A DNA stretch of 64,000 nucleotides from Eucommia ulmoides (lineage: Eukaryota > Streptophyta > Magnoliopsida > Garryales > Eucommiaceae): the NCBI GenBank assembly GCA_016647705.1, contig CM028333.1:28246743-28310742 (forward strand), in the 5' to 3' direction. The position numbers were made by a program, and so were the translations under genes. Numbering within the stretch: position 1 is the stretch's first letter; every line of letters starts with the position of its first letter. Under the pieces are notes generated by a model. The model was not told the origin of the DNA and searched no databases. It worked only from the letters and a program-made list of their open reading frames with translations. Below, in pieces: positions 45,966 through 57,530 of the stretch.

Positions 45966-46763
45966 TGTTGGTGCATAAAACTGATACACAACTCGAGTAT
46001 GGTCCAGTCGGATGACAGGTGGGTTCTTTTGCTAAGGTGGAGTCGTCGATTGAAAATTCTTCGGGTGAGCTGTGCTGGGTCTTGGGAGGACTAACTTACT
46101 GTATCCAGAGTTCTGCTCCTCAGGGAGTATACCTACAGAAGGCTCAGACCGGGGTTTGTCCTAGTGAAGCCCCTCCGATGTGGTAATTAGTGCTTAGAGA
46201 GAAAAGGTACAAAATATATGAAAAAAACAAATGAACTCGCGCGTAATGTAAGTGCATTCAAGTGTCCCTCAGGCTTACATAGCCCCCGATATATATATGC
46301 GTTTGAGATGATTAGTCGGGCCTAAACACGATTAATTAGTCAAAACCCTGTGTTTAGTTGTTAATCTGGGACATTTAGGAGATAATCGTTGGACTTGGGC
46401 TTTTGGGCCAATTTGGAAAAGCCCGCGGACCTTTGTTAGGCCTGCGACAGTGAGCTGGTAAAGGAGAACGGAGATCCATGAAATTCTGGAGAAGAAACAA
46501 GGTGAAAAGGGAAGCCGGTCGAGGTGAACAGCTGAGTCCTTAGAACTGATCGCCAAGGGTATGGCACAGAGCTTAGAGTGGCACATCCCTGCGGGGCTCC
46601 TTGCTCTTCCCTGGGTGCAAATGAGATTCCAAGGAGGAGTAGTAGTTGACGTATGCTCTAGCGTGGCATTGTGGATTTTAGAATGCGTCCCTGTCATTGG
46701 GAAGGTTGACACATGGTTGGGTCCCAAATACTGGCTCAAAGGTGCCCAAAAATACTCTTATCA
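45966..46763 (-). repeat. E5 3' LTR
   Basis: 798 bp, near-equal in length to its partner at 50871-51670 and colinear with it, with scattered substitutions. A TATA-like TATATATA lies near 46290. Confidence 0.92.
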
Positions 46764-46776
46764 GTTGCCCCTTTAG
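46764..46776 (-). other. E5 polypurine tract
   Basis: Minus-strand CTAAAGGGGCAAC abuts the 3' LTR start. Confidence 0.65.
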
Positions 46777-46879
46777 CCCTGTTTGGCGAAGGAAGTAAGG
46801 CGGTCAGAGATATCAATTCCTAGTTGAAACGGGCGTCCTGGAGACTTCGAAGTCTGAGAAATACCTCTGATTGACATTT

Positions 46880-47112
46880 TTTCAAAAGTTAGTTTTTTCT
46901 TGAGAAGCTTATTCGAAATAGGCCTCCATATGATTATAGTCCGGGGTCAGGTAGCACGACAGGATGGTCCCGAATTTCTTCAAATTTTAGGACGGTAATT
47001 TTTCAAGAGTTAAACTTTTTTAGAGGAGCTAAATTTAGATACGCTTCCATATAGTTGAGGTCCAGGGTCAGGTAGCACGGCAGGGCGCTCCCAAATATTT
47101 TTGATTTTCAGG
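46880..47112. repeat. Two diverged ~120-bp tandem units in E5
   Basis: Both units run TTTTCAA-AGTTA, then a run of T, CCTCCATAT or CTTCCATAT, and GGTCAGGTAGCACG-CAGG. They have diverged clearly. A similar CATGACAGGGCGGTG against GCGACAGGGTGGTG duplication is at 47500-47610. Confidence 0.75.
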
Positions 47113-48398
47113 GCAACAGATATTCACCTTGAACAAGCCCTGAGCACGGACTGACCTTCATCGTGGAGAAAATTGAGGCGAGCCCGAGAAGGGGGTCGCG
47201 GGCTGAGTGCACGGGAGTCGAATCACCCTTGAGTATACCACAGGATGGGCTAGCCTATGGGCCAGCCTCTAGAGGCTGCTAGCCCATGGCCAGCACACTG
47301 GCTATGGGTGAGCATATGCTGGACCTTGGGGACCAGTGTGGAGTTGGCCCCTTGGGGACCAGTGCCTGCTAGTCCCCCATCTGCGCCCAGCTGGCTTGAG
47401 GCGGCACCGCAGGAGAGGGAGGGCCAGATTAGACAACGTCGGTCTGAAGAAATGTGGTGCAATTTCTGGACAACACTCCTGGAGGACGTTCTTGGAGAAG
47501 GTTGTCATTGGACCCTGTTGGCTAGGAGTAGCATGACAGGGCGGTGTCCGTCGCTACCCAGATCTTGTCGGCTAGCAGTAGTGCGACAGGGTGGTGCCCG
47601 TCAAAATTGATAGTTCTTGTTATGGGACACTGAGGCTGAACCCCTAGATGGTGCCACGCACAAGGGCACTGAGATAGACAATGCTGACGAAGGGGCCCCC
47701 AAGGAGGGCGAGATTGACTCCACTTCTCTTCGCACGGACCATTATTTTTTCAGGACTTAGGATTTTGTAGACTCCTTTTCATTTATTCCTATTTTTTTGC
47801 GCGCAAGCGTGTAAGCTTTTCAGCGGCATAGTCAGGGTACTTTAGAGTCTACTCCTTTCTCTCAACGTTTTTGCCAGGTCATTCTCTACCTAGCATGGTT
47901 TTTAGAGTTGTAAAATTTTGAAAAGTTTACAAAAATTCAAGAACTTCTCGTCTCTGTCCAGGGCCTTAGACCACTACCCCCAGTCCGGGACACAAGTTGA
48001 TCATGAGAAAATTGTGTCGCGGACTTAGGAGAATAGTTTCCTAGGGCGCCTGGTCCTCTCGATCGACAGGGGCACAACACGATGGTTGGACCCCCATGGC
48101 CAGTCATCGGGGAGTTCTCCGTAATCAGGCTCATTCAAGAACTCTTTCAGGTTATCTCCATTTGGTCCATACAAGAGCACCTTTCTCTTTAGAGCGTCGG
48201 ACTTAGTCGACTGATGCGGAGAGGTACTTGGCTGCTAGCCCTCAGACCCGATCAATGTCCCGCCCTTGGTGGAAGACCTCGGTCTTTTCCCGGGTGCGGA
48301 CTATTGACTTCTGGAAAAGGTTTGGTTGTCACCCTCGACGCTGAGCACCGGGATGAGCCTTATGGAAAGTTACTTGTGATGCCAAGATTCAGGATGTT
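47113..48398 (-). other. E5 3' region, non-coding
   Basis: About 1.3 kb between the two repeat blocks, fairly GC-rich, with repeated phrases such as CCTTGGGGACCAGTG (47323-47365). No RT, RNase H or other domain is recognisable on either strand. Confidence 0.55.
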
Positions 48399-48795
48399 GG
48401 GTGGAGAATTATCCATGACTCAGGGGGTCAAAATACAACCGTAGAAAATCATTCACGATGCCAAGAGCCGAGATACAACTCAGGGGGTCAAAATCTAGCC
48501 GTGGAGAATCACTCGCGATGCCAAGAGCCAAGATACGACTCATGGGGTCGGAATACAATCGTGGAGAATTATCCACGACACCGAAAGCCGAGATGCGACT
48601 CAGGGGGTTAGAATGTAACCGTGGAGAATCACTCGTGATGCCGAGAACCAAGATATGACTTAAGGGGTCAGAATACAACCGTGAAGAATCACTTGCGACG
48701 CCGAGAGCCAAGATGCGACTCAGGGGGTCGGAATATAAGCGTGGAGAATCACTCGCGATGCTGGGAGCAGGGACGTGACTCAGGGGGTGAAAATC
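48399..48795. repeat. 60-bp tandem array in E5
   Basis: Six full units from 48421 to 48780 with partial units on both sides; the period is exactly 60 bp. Each unit has CAGGGGGTC, GTGGAGAATCACTCGCGATG and GAGCC-AGAT-CGACT. Since 60 is divisible by three, frames stay open and show a 20-residue repeat on the minus strand, but no start or known family supports a protein. Confidence 0.93.
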
Positions 48796-48935
48796 CGTTG
48801 ACCGGTGAAAACACAAGGCATATTGCACAAAATGCATTCTTTATTTTGATAAGAAAAACTACAACACTTTGTACAAACTAGAAGTTGTTCACAAAAGTGG
48901 ATCATCCTACAAAAGTTGTACGTCAGTTAGTCAGC

Positions 48936-49290
48936 ATTCTGCGAGTGCCTGAGCGGCACATTCTTTTCTGTTTCAAGATCGTATGTGCCCGGACGTGTGA
49001 CCCCAGTGACCCTACATGTCTCCAGAGTTGAATCCACTGTGAATGTGGTTGATTTCACCATCCACATATTGGTGATCCTCTCTGGCCTCAGCCCCGCCAG
49101 GGCGGTGGATAGTTGAGGTTTCCCTTTCTGGGCCCGGGGCTCTCCATGTGGTTCATCCCTTTCAAGTTGCTCTTGATTTTTTTTTCGGACGTGGTTTTAG
49201 AGATAGCCTCTTTGGACAAGAGTTTTAATCTCCTACCGAAGCTGGAAATAGTTCTCTGTGGAGTGACCTCGGTCTTGGTAGAACTCACAA
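48936..49290 (-). pseudogene. E5 gag zinc-knuckle region joined to an integrase tail
   Basis: One minus frame reads a Tat-type knuckle CEFYQDRGHSTENYFQLR (last Cys replaced by Tyr), a stop, then KTLVQRGYL, a further stop, a Pro-rich stretch, and then VTRPGTYDLETEKNVPL with RHSQNAD before a stop. The last part matches the C-terminus of Tat integrases (RPGTYEL, WNAEHL). Protease, RT, RNase H and the integrase core are missing between the two. This marks an internal deletion of pol. Confidence 0.8.
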
Positions 49291-49559
49291 TATTGGGTCA
49301 TCGATCTCCTAATCGGCCTTCTCCTCAAGGGTGGTGGAGGAGGAAAAAAGTGTTGCCCTAAGTTTTCTGCGAAGATGGTGGTCACTAAGGCTGTGAGCGG
49401 GGTGAACTCTGGTTGGTGATGCCCTGGAGGAGGAAGTGGCCTCCTGTCTCCGGGTAGGGGTCTAAACCTCCCTTCATCTCGTAATCTTCTCAGGCTTTGG
49501 GCTTGATTTGAACCTCTATTCCCTGGTTCCCTAGGCTTGTTTGGTCTTTCCTACCCTCT

Positions 49560-50802
49560 CCTAGTTGCAGCACGGAGGTCAGCACCATAAAATCTAGTCT
49601 TGTGGTCTAGAGCTTGATCAAGTGTTGGAGCAGAGGTCGTAGGATGATCTTTGATGCCAAAGTCCGTCAACAAAGGCATTTAGCACAATAGTGTCTGAAA
49701 GATTGTCGCACATATTTGCCTCTCAGTTGAAACGCTTAATGTAATTACCTAAAGATTCAGTGGGCTCTTCCCGAAGAGTAAGGATATGAGCCACAGTCTT
49801 TGGCCTTCGCCGGGAACAGCTGAAACGAGCCAGGAATAACTACTCGAGTTCTCTGAAGGTGGAGATGGACGCTGGCCTCAAACCCTGGAACCACAATATT
49901 ACAGCACCTATAAGGGTGATAGGAAAAGCTCTACACCGCAAAACTACAGAGGCCACCTGCATGTCTATATGTGGCTTGAACATAGATAGGTGGTCAACAG
50001 GATCTGAAGTCCCATCATACGGACTCATTTGGGGTTGGGTAAAGTGCCTCGATGCTACTTCTTCCAGAATCTCATCCACAAAAGAAGAATTCACCTCTGG
50101 AATAACACCCGGTCCTACCCAGCCTCCTTGCACCTCCTGGAGACGGGCTTCTATGTCAGCCAAGTGATGCTTTACAACCTTCCCTGCTCGAGGCTCTATT
50201 TAGATTCGACTGTCCACAGCTCGAGCCGTAGGGTGATGGAAGGGAGGTGAGTAGGAGTCAACCTCACGCTCACGCCGACCCCTGTGATCGGACCTAGCAG
50301 GTTGATGAAGAGCTCAACCATTAAGGGACACTGACATATCCCTTAGCACAAATTCACGTGGTGGTGGAGGTGGAGATCTCGACATTACATGATGGGACCT
50401 CTCCTAGCCTACAACTTCAAGATTGCGAGGTGGATGGCACTCTCGGGCTCCTACCCATTCGGAGTGTCCACGAAAACATCGCGGTCTTGAGGTGACCTCT
50501 CAAGCGTTACAGGCTGGAGGGCTAGTCCAGCCTGAGAAGGAGGCGGTCGCAAGTGCGCAAGGATGAGTTGTATATTCGACTTGAACTCTTGCATTTGGCG
50601 TTCAGGAGATCAACTCGAGATGCCTCCAGAGCTCCTGAGGTCTGTCTCGTAACCCCAGGTGGCAAAGTGGATAGTCTTGCCTAACCATGGAGGGATAATT
50701 ATCCTCGTTGGTGGGAGCTAGAGGGTATGCGCTTGAATTTTTTGACATTTCTTCTCGTTCTTCTGTTTTGTGTCTATCTAACTGGACCTTGTGATCACTC
50801 AA
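49560..50802 (-). pseudogene. E5 gag (capsid) remnant
   Basis: Pieces: MSDHKVQLDRHKTEEREEMS near 50800; 50163-49840 is open for 107 residues with MADIEARLQEVQGG, SPYDGTSDPVDHLSMFKPHI and LRCRAFPITLIGAVILWFQG, the Tat capsid motif; downstream pieces continue to about 49570 with stops. The product would be the structural protein of the particle. Confidence 0.85.
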
Positions 50803-50850
50803 GCTCAGCTGAGGAGAGAACAGTAATCAGGGAAAGGCTTTTTGCTCGGT

Positions 50851-50869
50851 TCCCATAGACAGCACCAAA
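50851..50869 (-). other. E5 primer-binding site (Tat type)
   Basis: Minus-strand TTTGGTGCTGTCTATGGGA directly follows the 5' LTR end. It is a mutated form of the site seen in E1 and E2. Confidence 0.7.
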
Positions 50870-50870
50870 C

Positions 50871-51670
50871 TGTTGGTGCATAAAACTGGTACACACCTCG
50901 AGTATGGTCCAGTCGGATGATAGGTGGGTCCTTCTACGGAGGTGGAGTGGTCGATTGGAAATTCTTCGGGTGAGCTGTGTTGGGTCCTAGGAGGATTGAC
51001 TTGCTGTATCCAGAGTCTTGCTCCTCAAGGAGAGTGTACCTACAAAAGGCTCAAGTTGGGGTTTGTCCCAGTGAATCCCCTTCAGCGTAGTAATCAATGC
51101 TTAGAGAGAAAAGGTACAGAATATAGCAAGTAAACAAATGAACCCACGCGTAATGTAAGTGTATTCAAGTGTCCCTTGGGCTTACATAGCCCCCGATATA
51201 TATAGGCGTTGGAGATGATTAATCGGGCCTAAACACGATTAATTAGTCAAAACACTGTGTTTAGCCAATAATCCGGGGCGTTTAGGAGATAATCGTTGGA
51301 CTTAGGCTTTTGGGCCCATTTGGCGAAGCCTGCGAGCCTTTGTCAGGCCTGCGGCGGTGAGCTGGTGAAGGAGAACGGAGATCCGTGGAGTTTTGGAGAA
51401 GAAATAAGGTGAAAATGAAAGCCGGTCCTGGTAAACGACTGAGTCCTTGAAACTGATCGCCGAAGGCATGGCGCAGAATTTAGAGCAGCATGTCCCTTCA
51501 GGGCTCCTCGCTCCTCCCTGGGTACAAATGAGATTCTAGGGAAGAGCAGTATTTGGCGTATGTTTTAGCGTGGCGTTGTGGATTCCAGAATGTGTCCCTG
51601 TCATTACAAGGGTTGACACGTGGTTGGGTCCCTAGTGCTGACTCAAAGGTGCCCAAAAATACCCTCATCA
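50871..51670 (-). repeat. E5 5' LTR
   Basis: 800 bp, starting at TGTTGGTGC on the plus strand and ending CTCATCA. Colinear with 45966-46763. Confidence 0.92.
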
Positions 51671-52134
51671 AATGTGATTTTGAGGTGACACTAATCTATG
51701 CTTAAGCCCCTAACCTAATCCACTCATTTCCTATAAATAGAAGGGCATACAATTACACAAAGGTAGATGATTTTTGCCCCCTCTTCTTGGCAATTTCTCT
51801 ATAAATGTTTTCCCTCTATGCTGATTCTCACGTTGGAGGGGACACGCTGGGATAATCCCGGCAAGTCTTTTGTGCAGGTTTCCAGGTGCTCCCCATCTTG
51901 GAACATCTTCATTCTAAGCTCTGATTCACTTTTCCAAGGATCACAAGGCATTTTGAACCTCCTCTTCTTGGCCCAAATGGCTTTGGGCTCCTCTCAATAA
52001 GGGCCTCTCCCTTCTCGGCCAGAGACCTCTTCAATGATCAGAAGCTCCATGGATTTAAGATTTTCTTTCCAGACCTTTCCAACTTATCCAAGGCTGACCA
52101 GACCATACCGTTGAAGTCAACCAAAATTTGACAT

Positions 52135-52138
<4 letters not shown>

Positions 52139-52211
<73 letters not shown>
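52139..52211. repeat. (AT)n microsatellite at the E2 right border
   Basis: About 73 bp of AT dinucleotides start at the last base region of the E2 LTR. They may be the expanded target site and explain why no TSD is readable. Confidence 0.9.
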
Positions 52212-52214
<3 letters not shown>

Positions 52215-53017
52215 GTTTTGAGTGGGGGAGTTTGGTATTTTTTATTTTTCATTTTTCTTTCTTCTTCACTTGATTTTTATTCTTCAAACAGCATTGTTGG
52301 ACATCGTTTGGAAGATTAAAAATCCATGAAAGGCTAAGGCTACAAATGGGGTTAGGGTTGTATTCGTTCCTTAGATATATCAATGTAAATTTCATTTTTA
52401 TTTCATTTCTTGTTCTATTTCTCTTGTGTGTAAGGCTGTATAACAAGGATTTTGGTTTTAAATATTGTTTTGAATAAATTTATGTCCTAACGTTTTTGTA
52501 GAAGTTTAGATCTAAATTTATTTATAACTGTGGTGTTAGATTTAATACCTGTGATTTAGATCTAACTGTTATACAACCCGATTTCTTAGGAATTGACACG
52601 ACTTAATTGGATGGATTATGTTAAATGATTAATTCACTTAGATTGGTTAACATAGGTACTGAATCATGAAGATAATTCATACCCATTAAGTGGTCGATTT
52701 ATCTTTCGTAGTAAGTTCGGCTTGTAGCTAGAACTACTTACTTAAACACAATTAAATTAGAGGAATGAAATTTATATGATAAATCAAAGAACACATACAT
52801 GTCTCTAACCTGAACCTTTTATCTATTATATTTTAATTCAATTATTTTTTTCGCATTTTAATAATTCAAACCCAAAAACCAATTTTGTTAAACCTGATCG
52901 AAAAATAAGAGAAATTTAATAATTACAATCCAATACATGTGGTTCGATACCCGTATTTAAGCATTACTATACTACAATAGTTTGCGCTTAAATTTAGGTA
53001 TTAAATTTGAGCGATCA
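52212..53017 (+). repeat. D1: truncated LTR-like copy
   Basis: Matches the reverse complement of 57531-58260 in order (GGGTTAGGGTTGTAT, TGTGTGTAAGG, TTAGATTTAA, TTAAATTTGAGCGAT). Its upstream half is missing at the AT repeat. No TSD could be read. Confidence 0.65.
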
Positions 53018-54005
53018 ACGAGTTTCCTGTTAGAATGACCATCCAACAAATTTTAGAGCATCTTGGCGTCAACGACTATCATTAGTAGCCCGAGTCTGCC
53101 TATGAAGCTATTCCTATCCAAGCCACCGAGCAAGATGCTCCTGTTTCCCCGTGGCTACCGAGGCATAGACTTAATTTATTTTTTTTGTCTTTCTTTTGTA
53201 AATGCCTGAAGGGCCACCATGTAATGCCTTTGGGCCCTTTTAATTCTTAATGACATTCCTCATTTCTCTATGCCCTTGTAGAATTCAACACAGTAATTTT
53301 TCTATAATTATACGTAGCTTCTTACCAAATCGAGGGTGAATTCAAAATGAAAACTGATAAAAGTCCAACGCTAAGTAGATTTTCCACCCTTTGAGCTCGA
53401 CCAGAGTCCAACACTTGTTCATTTTTCAGTTTCAAGCAAGTTATGTGGACTTCTGTTCTGGTTCGAGCATGAAGCTGCTTATTTGAGTGTTTTTTTTAAA
53501 AAAAAAAAAACTTATGAGTTTTAATTCTTAGAAGGGAGTCTGCTTCGGTTTTACCAAATCCACATGTTTGTATTTGTAGACCATGCTCTTGGTCAGGTCA
53601 TTTTATATCCAATCGTTACAAACGTGATTTCCCCAAGTTTTGAAAAGAAAATTTTCTAAGTACGTAGAAACTCTAAAGTGTATGGAAAATAATCACAACT
53701 TGTTTATTAGACGACCTCCTCTCGCTGGGCCAGCTCAGGTAGTCCATTTATCAGTTCATGCCCAAGTATAATAGTCATTCCAGGAGTGTTTTTCAGGTCA
53801 TCCCTGTACCGTTTACATTTGGAGGTTTTGGGCTCGGTCAGCAAAGTTTGTCCTAGTATCTCGTTCGATCACTCAAACCTGCTTGGTTAAGACCGACCAG
53901 GTGAGGATAGGCAATGCCCAATCCTCGTTATGTATAGTTTTATAAATTTTGCACACGACATAGTAGAGTGTAGTAGTTTCATTCATTGTAGAAATTGAAT
54001 ACAAC
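53018..54005 (-). other. E1 3' internal region after integrase
   Basis: About 1 kb without recognised coding sequence, between the integrase end and D1. It fits the untranslated 3' region of E1. Confidence 0.45.
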
Positions 54006-54270
54006 ATTTAGATATTTTTTTTGACAATTAGATTCACTGGTAGTACTTCAAATGCTTGACATTCTAAGGGTTACATGGAGGTTGGCCTTCCATGTTTTTG
54101 AGCTCGTATGTTCCTGGTCAGACGATCCTGGTAACCTTGTAAGGTTCTTCCCAATTGGTTCCCAACTTTCCTTCTGCTCGGTCCTTTGAAGCAATGTTGA
54201 TTTTGCGAAGGACTAAGTCCCTTTGTTCGACAATCGGGTCTTTACCCTTCTGAATTAATACCGATCCATT
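54006..54270 (-). pseudogene. E1 integrase C-terminal tail
   Basis: On the minus strand: QRDLVLRKINIASKDRAEGK, LGTNWEEPYKVTRIV, a stop, then PGTYELKNMEGQPP and NVKHLKYY, the usual end of a Tat integrase. It is cut off from the core by S6. Confidence 0.85.
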
Positions 54271-55995
54271 TGTAGCTTTTAAATTACAATTAGTGGTTTA
54301 TTTACCAACAAATCAAGTACTTTAAGATTCAAATATTTGTGTGTTTTCAAGTATTTTTGTTAGTTTAATGTGTTTTTGTATTGTTTTGTAGAATTACAAA
54401 TAAATGGGAGAAACGGTGCAAAATGTGTATAGGTGCAATAACTTTACGGAAGGTTTTGACCATGATGCAATCCTATTTTGGAAATACTCAAAACATGGAA
54501 GTTGTATATGTTCGTCTCATCTTTTCATAGCTTTTGAATCATCTCAATTGGAGTTCAAACGAGGACATTATAGCCAAAATACGAAATAGGCATCAGCGCT
54601 GTCCAAAGCACCCTGTAGCGCGAATCTGAGCACGCTGTAGTGCTCAAGAGGGCGCTGTAGCACCCTCCCAACAGTGTAGATGGGCTGGTTTCCGCTAAAA
54701 CGTGCCCTGCAACGCCGACAGTCAGGTCTAAATCCTATTTTAGGGTATTTAAGTTCATTTTGACGGGGAAAAACAGGGGAAACGAAGGATGAAACGATTT
54801 TGGAGAGGAAAACCGGCGATTGGTGGCAATTTGGGCGAGAAGACACCAGATGGTGGCAATTTGATGCGAGATCAAGGGCAAAAACACCTTTGGTGGTACT
54901 TAGAGTTGAATATTTGAAGGCCACATCCCACAATAAGATTTTCTCTTCCCTTCTCTCTCCCTAATCTTTTGTTCTAAGTTTGTATTTGTAATATTGTGTG
55001 AACATGTTTACATTATGAATTTATTGAGAAGATTAGATATGGATTTTTCTATATTTTGCTAATATCTAGATCTAGGGCTTGATGTAGTCTTGTTTGAACC
55101 ATGTTAGATTATTTTGTTAATTGTTAGATTTAATTATATTTTATGCATCTCTTAGGCCTAATGTGTTTGATTCATGTAGCCAATGAGTGAGACGATGTTA
55201 GGTTACAAATTTTATATTCGGGAGAGGTTGAATTTGTAACCGGAATTGGGAGTGCATAGTTTAGGTTGTTGTGAGTCTGGGAGGAAATCAACATGTAATT
55301 ATTCTAGTTGGGAATTTAGGATTTGTGAAATCGGGAGATGATCAAGTTCTAGATTTACCAACCAGGTTTTCCATTCAAATGTGTTTGCCTTCTTCATGCT
55401 TCCAAAATATGCTCATATACGGTATTTTGGTTGAATTGAAAACTTGGGATTTGACACTCGAGAGAGGTAACCTCGGGTTCGGACTTAGATTAAACACAAC
55501 GTAAGCTTTAATAGATTGAGAGATATTTAAAGCTTGTGTAATCCATAAGGTCGAGTATAGCGAATGTTTTCACCTAAATACATGATAGGAATATCGGTAT
55601 TGAAGTGATTACATATTCTTTCACTTAACGCTTGGAAGAGGTAGTGAGAGAGCAATAGCAGGAGGACCTTGATTATTGAATGAACGGAATTAACTAATAA
55701 TTACTAAATAGGAAAACACGAAATAACGAGATGTAATCAAGCCCCTAGAACATTTGTGCATAGATAATTCATATTTTATTTTATTTTTGTATTTATATTT
55801 AATTTAGTCATTTTAGATTTATTAATTTAAAAACCACAAAATTCGATCACCTAAATAAAATTAGGTTATAATAATTGCAGAACTTAACGACAATTTAAAC
55901 CAATCTCTGTAGATATGACAACCCCTACTTTCCCTACTCTATTAAAACTTGACCCATATACTTGCGGTATCGTAGCGACAAATAATTCGCTACCA
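54271..55995 (+). mobile_element. S6: Athila-like solo LTR in the E1 integrase
   Basis: About 1.7 kb, from about TGTAGCTTTTAAATT to ATTCGCTACCA. The 3' end has the Athila-type sequence AAACTTGACCCATATACTTG and the CTACCA end of the S1-S3 family, and the middle has the GGGAGAGG and TTGACACTCGAGAGAGGTAAC modules. It separates integrase core from tail. No TSD was found, so borders are approximate. Confidence 0.7.
54595..54755 (+). promoter_or_regulatory. S6 U3 GC-rich repeats and TATA-like box
   Basis: GCGCTGT, TGTAGCGC, CGCTGTAG and GCGCTGTAG occur between 54595 and 54665; the last two CTGTAG blocks start 20 bp apart. GTATTTAAG, a TATA-like sequence, follows near 54747. The layout echoes the palindrome arrays of S2 and E4 with a different core sequence. 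Confidence 0.5.
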
Positions 55996-56880
55996 AGCTA
56001 CTTGTCGGATATGAGCTATTTTTCTTTTCGCTTCCAGTAGGTCCAAGTTGTCAGCCAACTCAATGTCATTCTTCTCGGGGGTTGTAAAGCATAGTCCTTA
56101 TCGTTAGCATTCCAATTTCCACTATGATGACGACCTCGGTCCCGGATACCATGGAGAATGGAGTTTCCCTTATCATGGTTCAAGATGTGGTGTGATAAGT
56201 GTAGAGGACTATTGGTAGGTCTTCAATCCATTTAGACTTCGACTTGTCCAATCCAGTCTTCAAGTTGTGCAAGATTATTGCCTCAACTTGTCCATTGGCT
56301 TGGGGATGTACGGGAGTGGACATTTTGTGCTAAATTTTAAGATCTTTGTAAAGAGTTTTGAAGAACGTGTAATCGAACTGGGTCCCATGATCATTATTAT
56401 TGCGTTTTGGATATCGGACAGACAAATTTTTTTCTCCACACAAAATCTTTTATTTTTTGTATTGGTAATCTTGACATCAGCCTCAACTTCGACCAACTTA
56501 GTGAAGTAGTCAATGGCCAAAACCAGAAACTTCTTCTGTGCAACTATAATATGAAATAGTCCCAGTATGTCGACTTCCCAGTGAGCAAATGGCCATGGAC
56601 CGACCATTGGCATGAGGTCAGTGGTAGGCAAGTTAATGGTTGGACCGGTTCTTTGGAATTTGTCACATCTTCTTAGCAAATTCTTGGAATCTACATCAAT
56701 TATGGGCTAGAAATAGCCATGTTTGGTCGTATTCATCATTGGGCTGGGAAATTAGCGCCTTTACAATACCCCTTGAATCAAAACATACCGAGCAGCTTTA
56801 TAATGAATTCATCAAGCCTTGTTCCTTTAGTCAAGAAGCGTGCCATCCCTTAGATAACTCGTGATGTGATTAATTCTCGG
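55996..56880 (-). pseudogene. E1 integrase core
   Basis: On the minus strand: LLRRCDKFQRTGP (zinc-binding Cys pair), FAHWEVDILGLFHI (first catalytic Asp), FLVLAIDYFTKLVEVEA, and later a tail with DNLDLLEAKRKIAHIRQ. Catalytic Asp 2 and Glu lie in decayed sequence with frame shifts. Confidence 0.85.
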
Positions 56881-57530
56881 CAGATGGATGACAAGACTAA
56901 CTTTGTCTTCGAGTTCATCAATTGATGGTCCGGGAAAAAATTTGATCATGACTGTCCTAGGGCCTTTCGTTCCAAAGGTAGAGGTTAAACTTCATAGGGA
57001 GTCTGCATGCTTCTTTTCTTATCTCAGGATTTGTTTGATTTTGATCACTTTTTGAATCAAGTGCTTTGCCTTGTTTAAGGAGGCGATCATCTTCATCTCA
57101 TTTGCAACATACTCTCTATTTAATTGATTAACTACCCTAGGAGAGTCGTAGTCCACCTAATCCTCTGTGGTTTTGAGGTCTCCTAAAATCCGGAGTAACG
57201 AGATCAGAGCTTCGTATTCTGCCTCGTTATTTGTTGTTTTGAACCCGAGCTTAAAGGTATATTCTAGGATGTCTTCCTCATGTGTTTTGATGAATAAACA
57301 AGCCCTTGAGCTATTATGATTGAAAGAACCATCCACGTAAGTTATTTGTCTAGGTCTTTCAGTCGTTGCTTCATTATTCATTCATTGCACCTCGGGCAAC
57401 TTCAATTCAACGACAAAGTCAACTAAGGCTTGGCCATTTATCACTGTACTTGGTTAGTACTTGACATGAAACTCTTCATGCTCAATCAACCACTTCAACA
57501 ATCTGCCCCACATTTTTAGTCAGTGTAGTC
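56881..57530 (-). pseudogene. E1 archaeal-type RNase H remnant
   Basis: RQITYVDGSFNHNSSRACLF, EYTFKLGFKTTNNEAEYEAL and VVNQLNREYVANEMKM define the extra RNase H of Tat elements. The linker GRLLKWLIEHEEFHVKY with ALVDFVVELKLPE precedes it. Stops interrupt. Confidence 0.85.

Larger units (their letters stand above)
45966..51670 (-). mobile_element. E5: pol-less Tat-type derivative
   Basis: 5705 bp with 0.8-kb LTRs at 45966-46763 and 50871-51670, both TGTTGGTGCATAAAAC to CTCATCA or CTTATCA. Flanks GATGT (45961-45965) and AATGT (51671-51675) form a TSD with one change. The minus-strand PBS and a PPT fix the orientation. It has gag pieces and an integrase tail but no RT, so it can only have moved with help from a related element. 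Tandem repeats fill much of its 3' part. Confidence 0.9.
4613..52139 (+). mobile_element. E2: Tat-type Ty3/gypsy element with nested insertions
   Basis: LTR halves at 4613-16413 and 45361-52139 (each split by insertions; about 1.07 kb of LTR proper each), a PBS at 16417, gag-pol remnants to about 25300, and a PPT before 45361 define one plus-strand element of about 47.5 kb including its guests. The order gag, protease, RT, RNase H, second (archaeal-type) RNase H, integrase is the Tat arrangement. Many stops and frameshifts show it is dead. The left border is approximate and a TSD could not be found; the right end abuts a TA repeat. Confidence 0.75.
45361..52139 (+). repeat. E2 3' LTR (split by E5)
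   Basis: LTR parts 45361-45965 and 51676-52139, about 1069 bp. It starts TTATGAGTGTAAAAATGG (TG mutated to TT) and ends TTTGACATCAACA. The break is filled by E5. Confidence 0.88.

Noticed and set aside
48409-48837. Minus-strand 142-residue frame with a 20-residue repeat
   Set aside because: It is the by-product of the exact 60-bp tandem array; several frames are open there and no domain is recognised.
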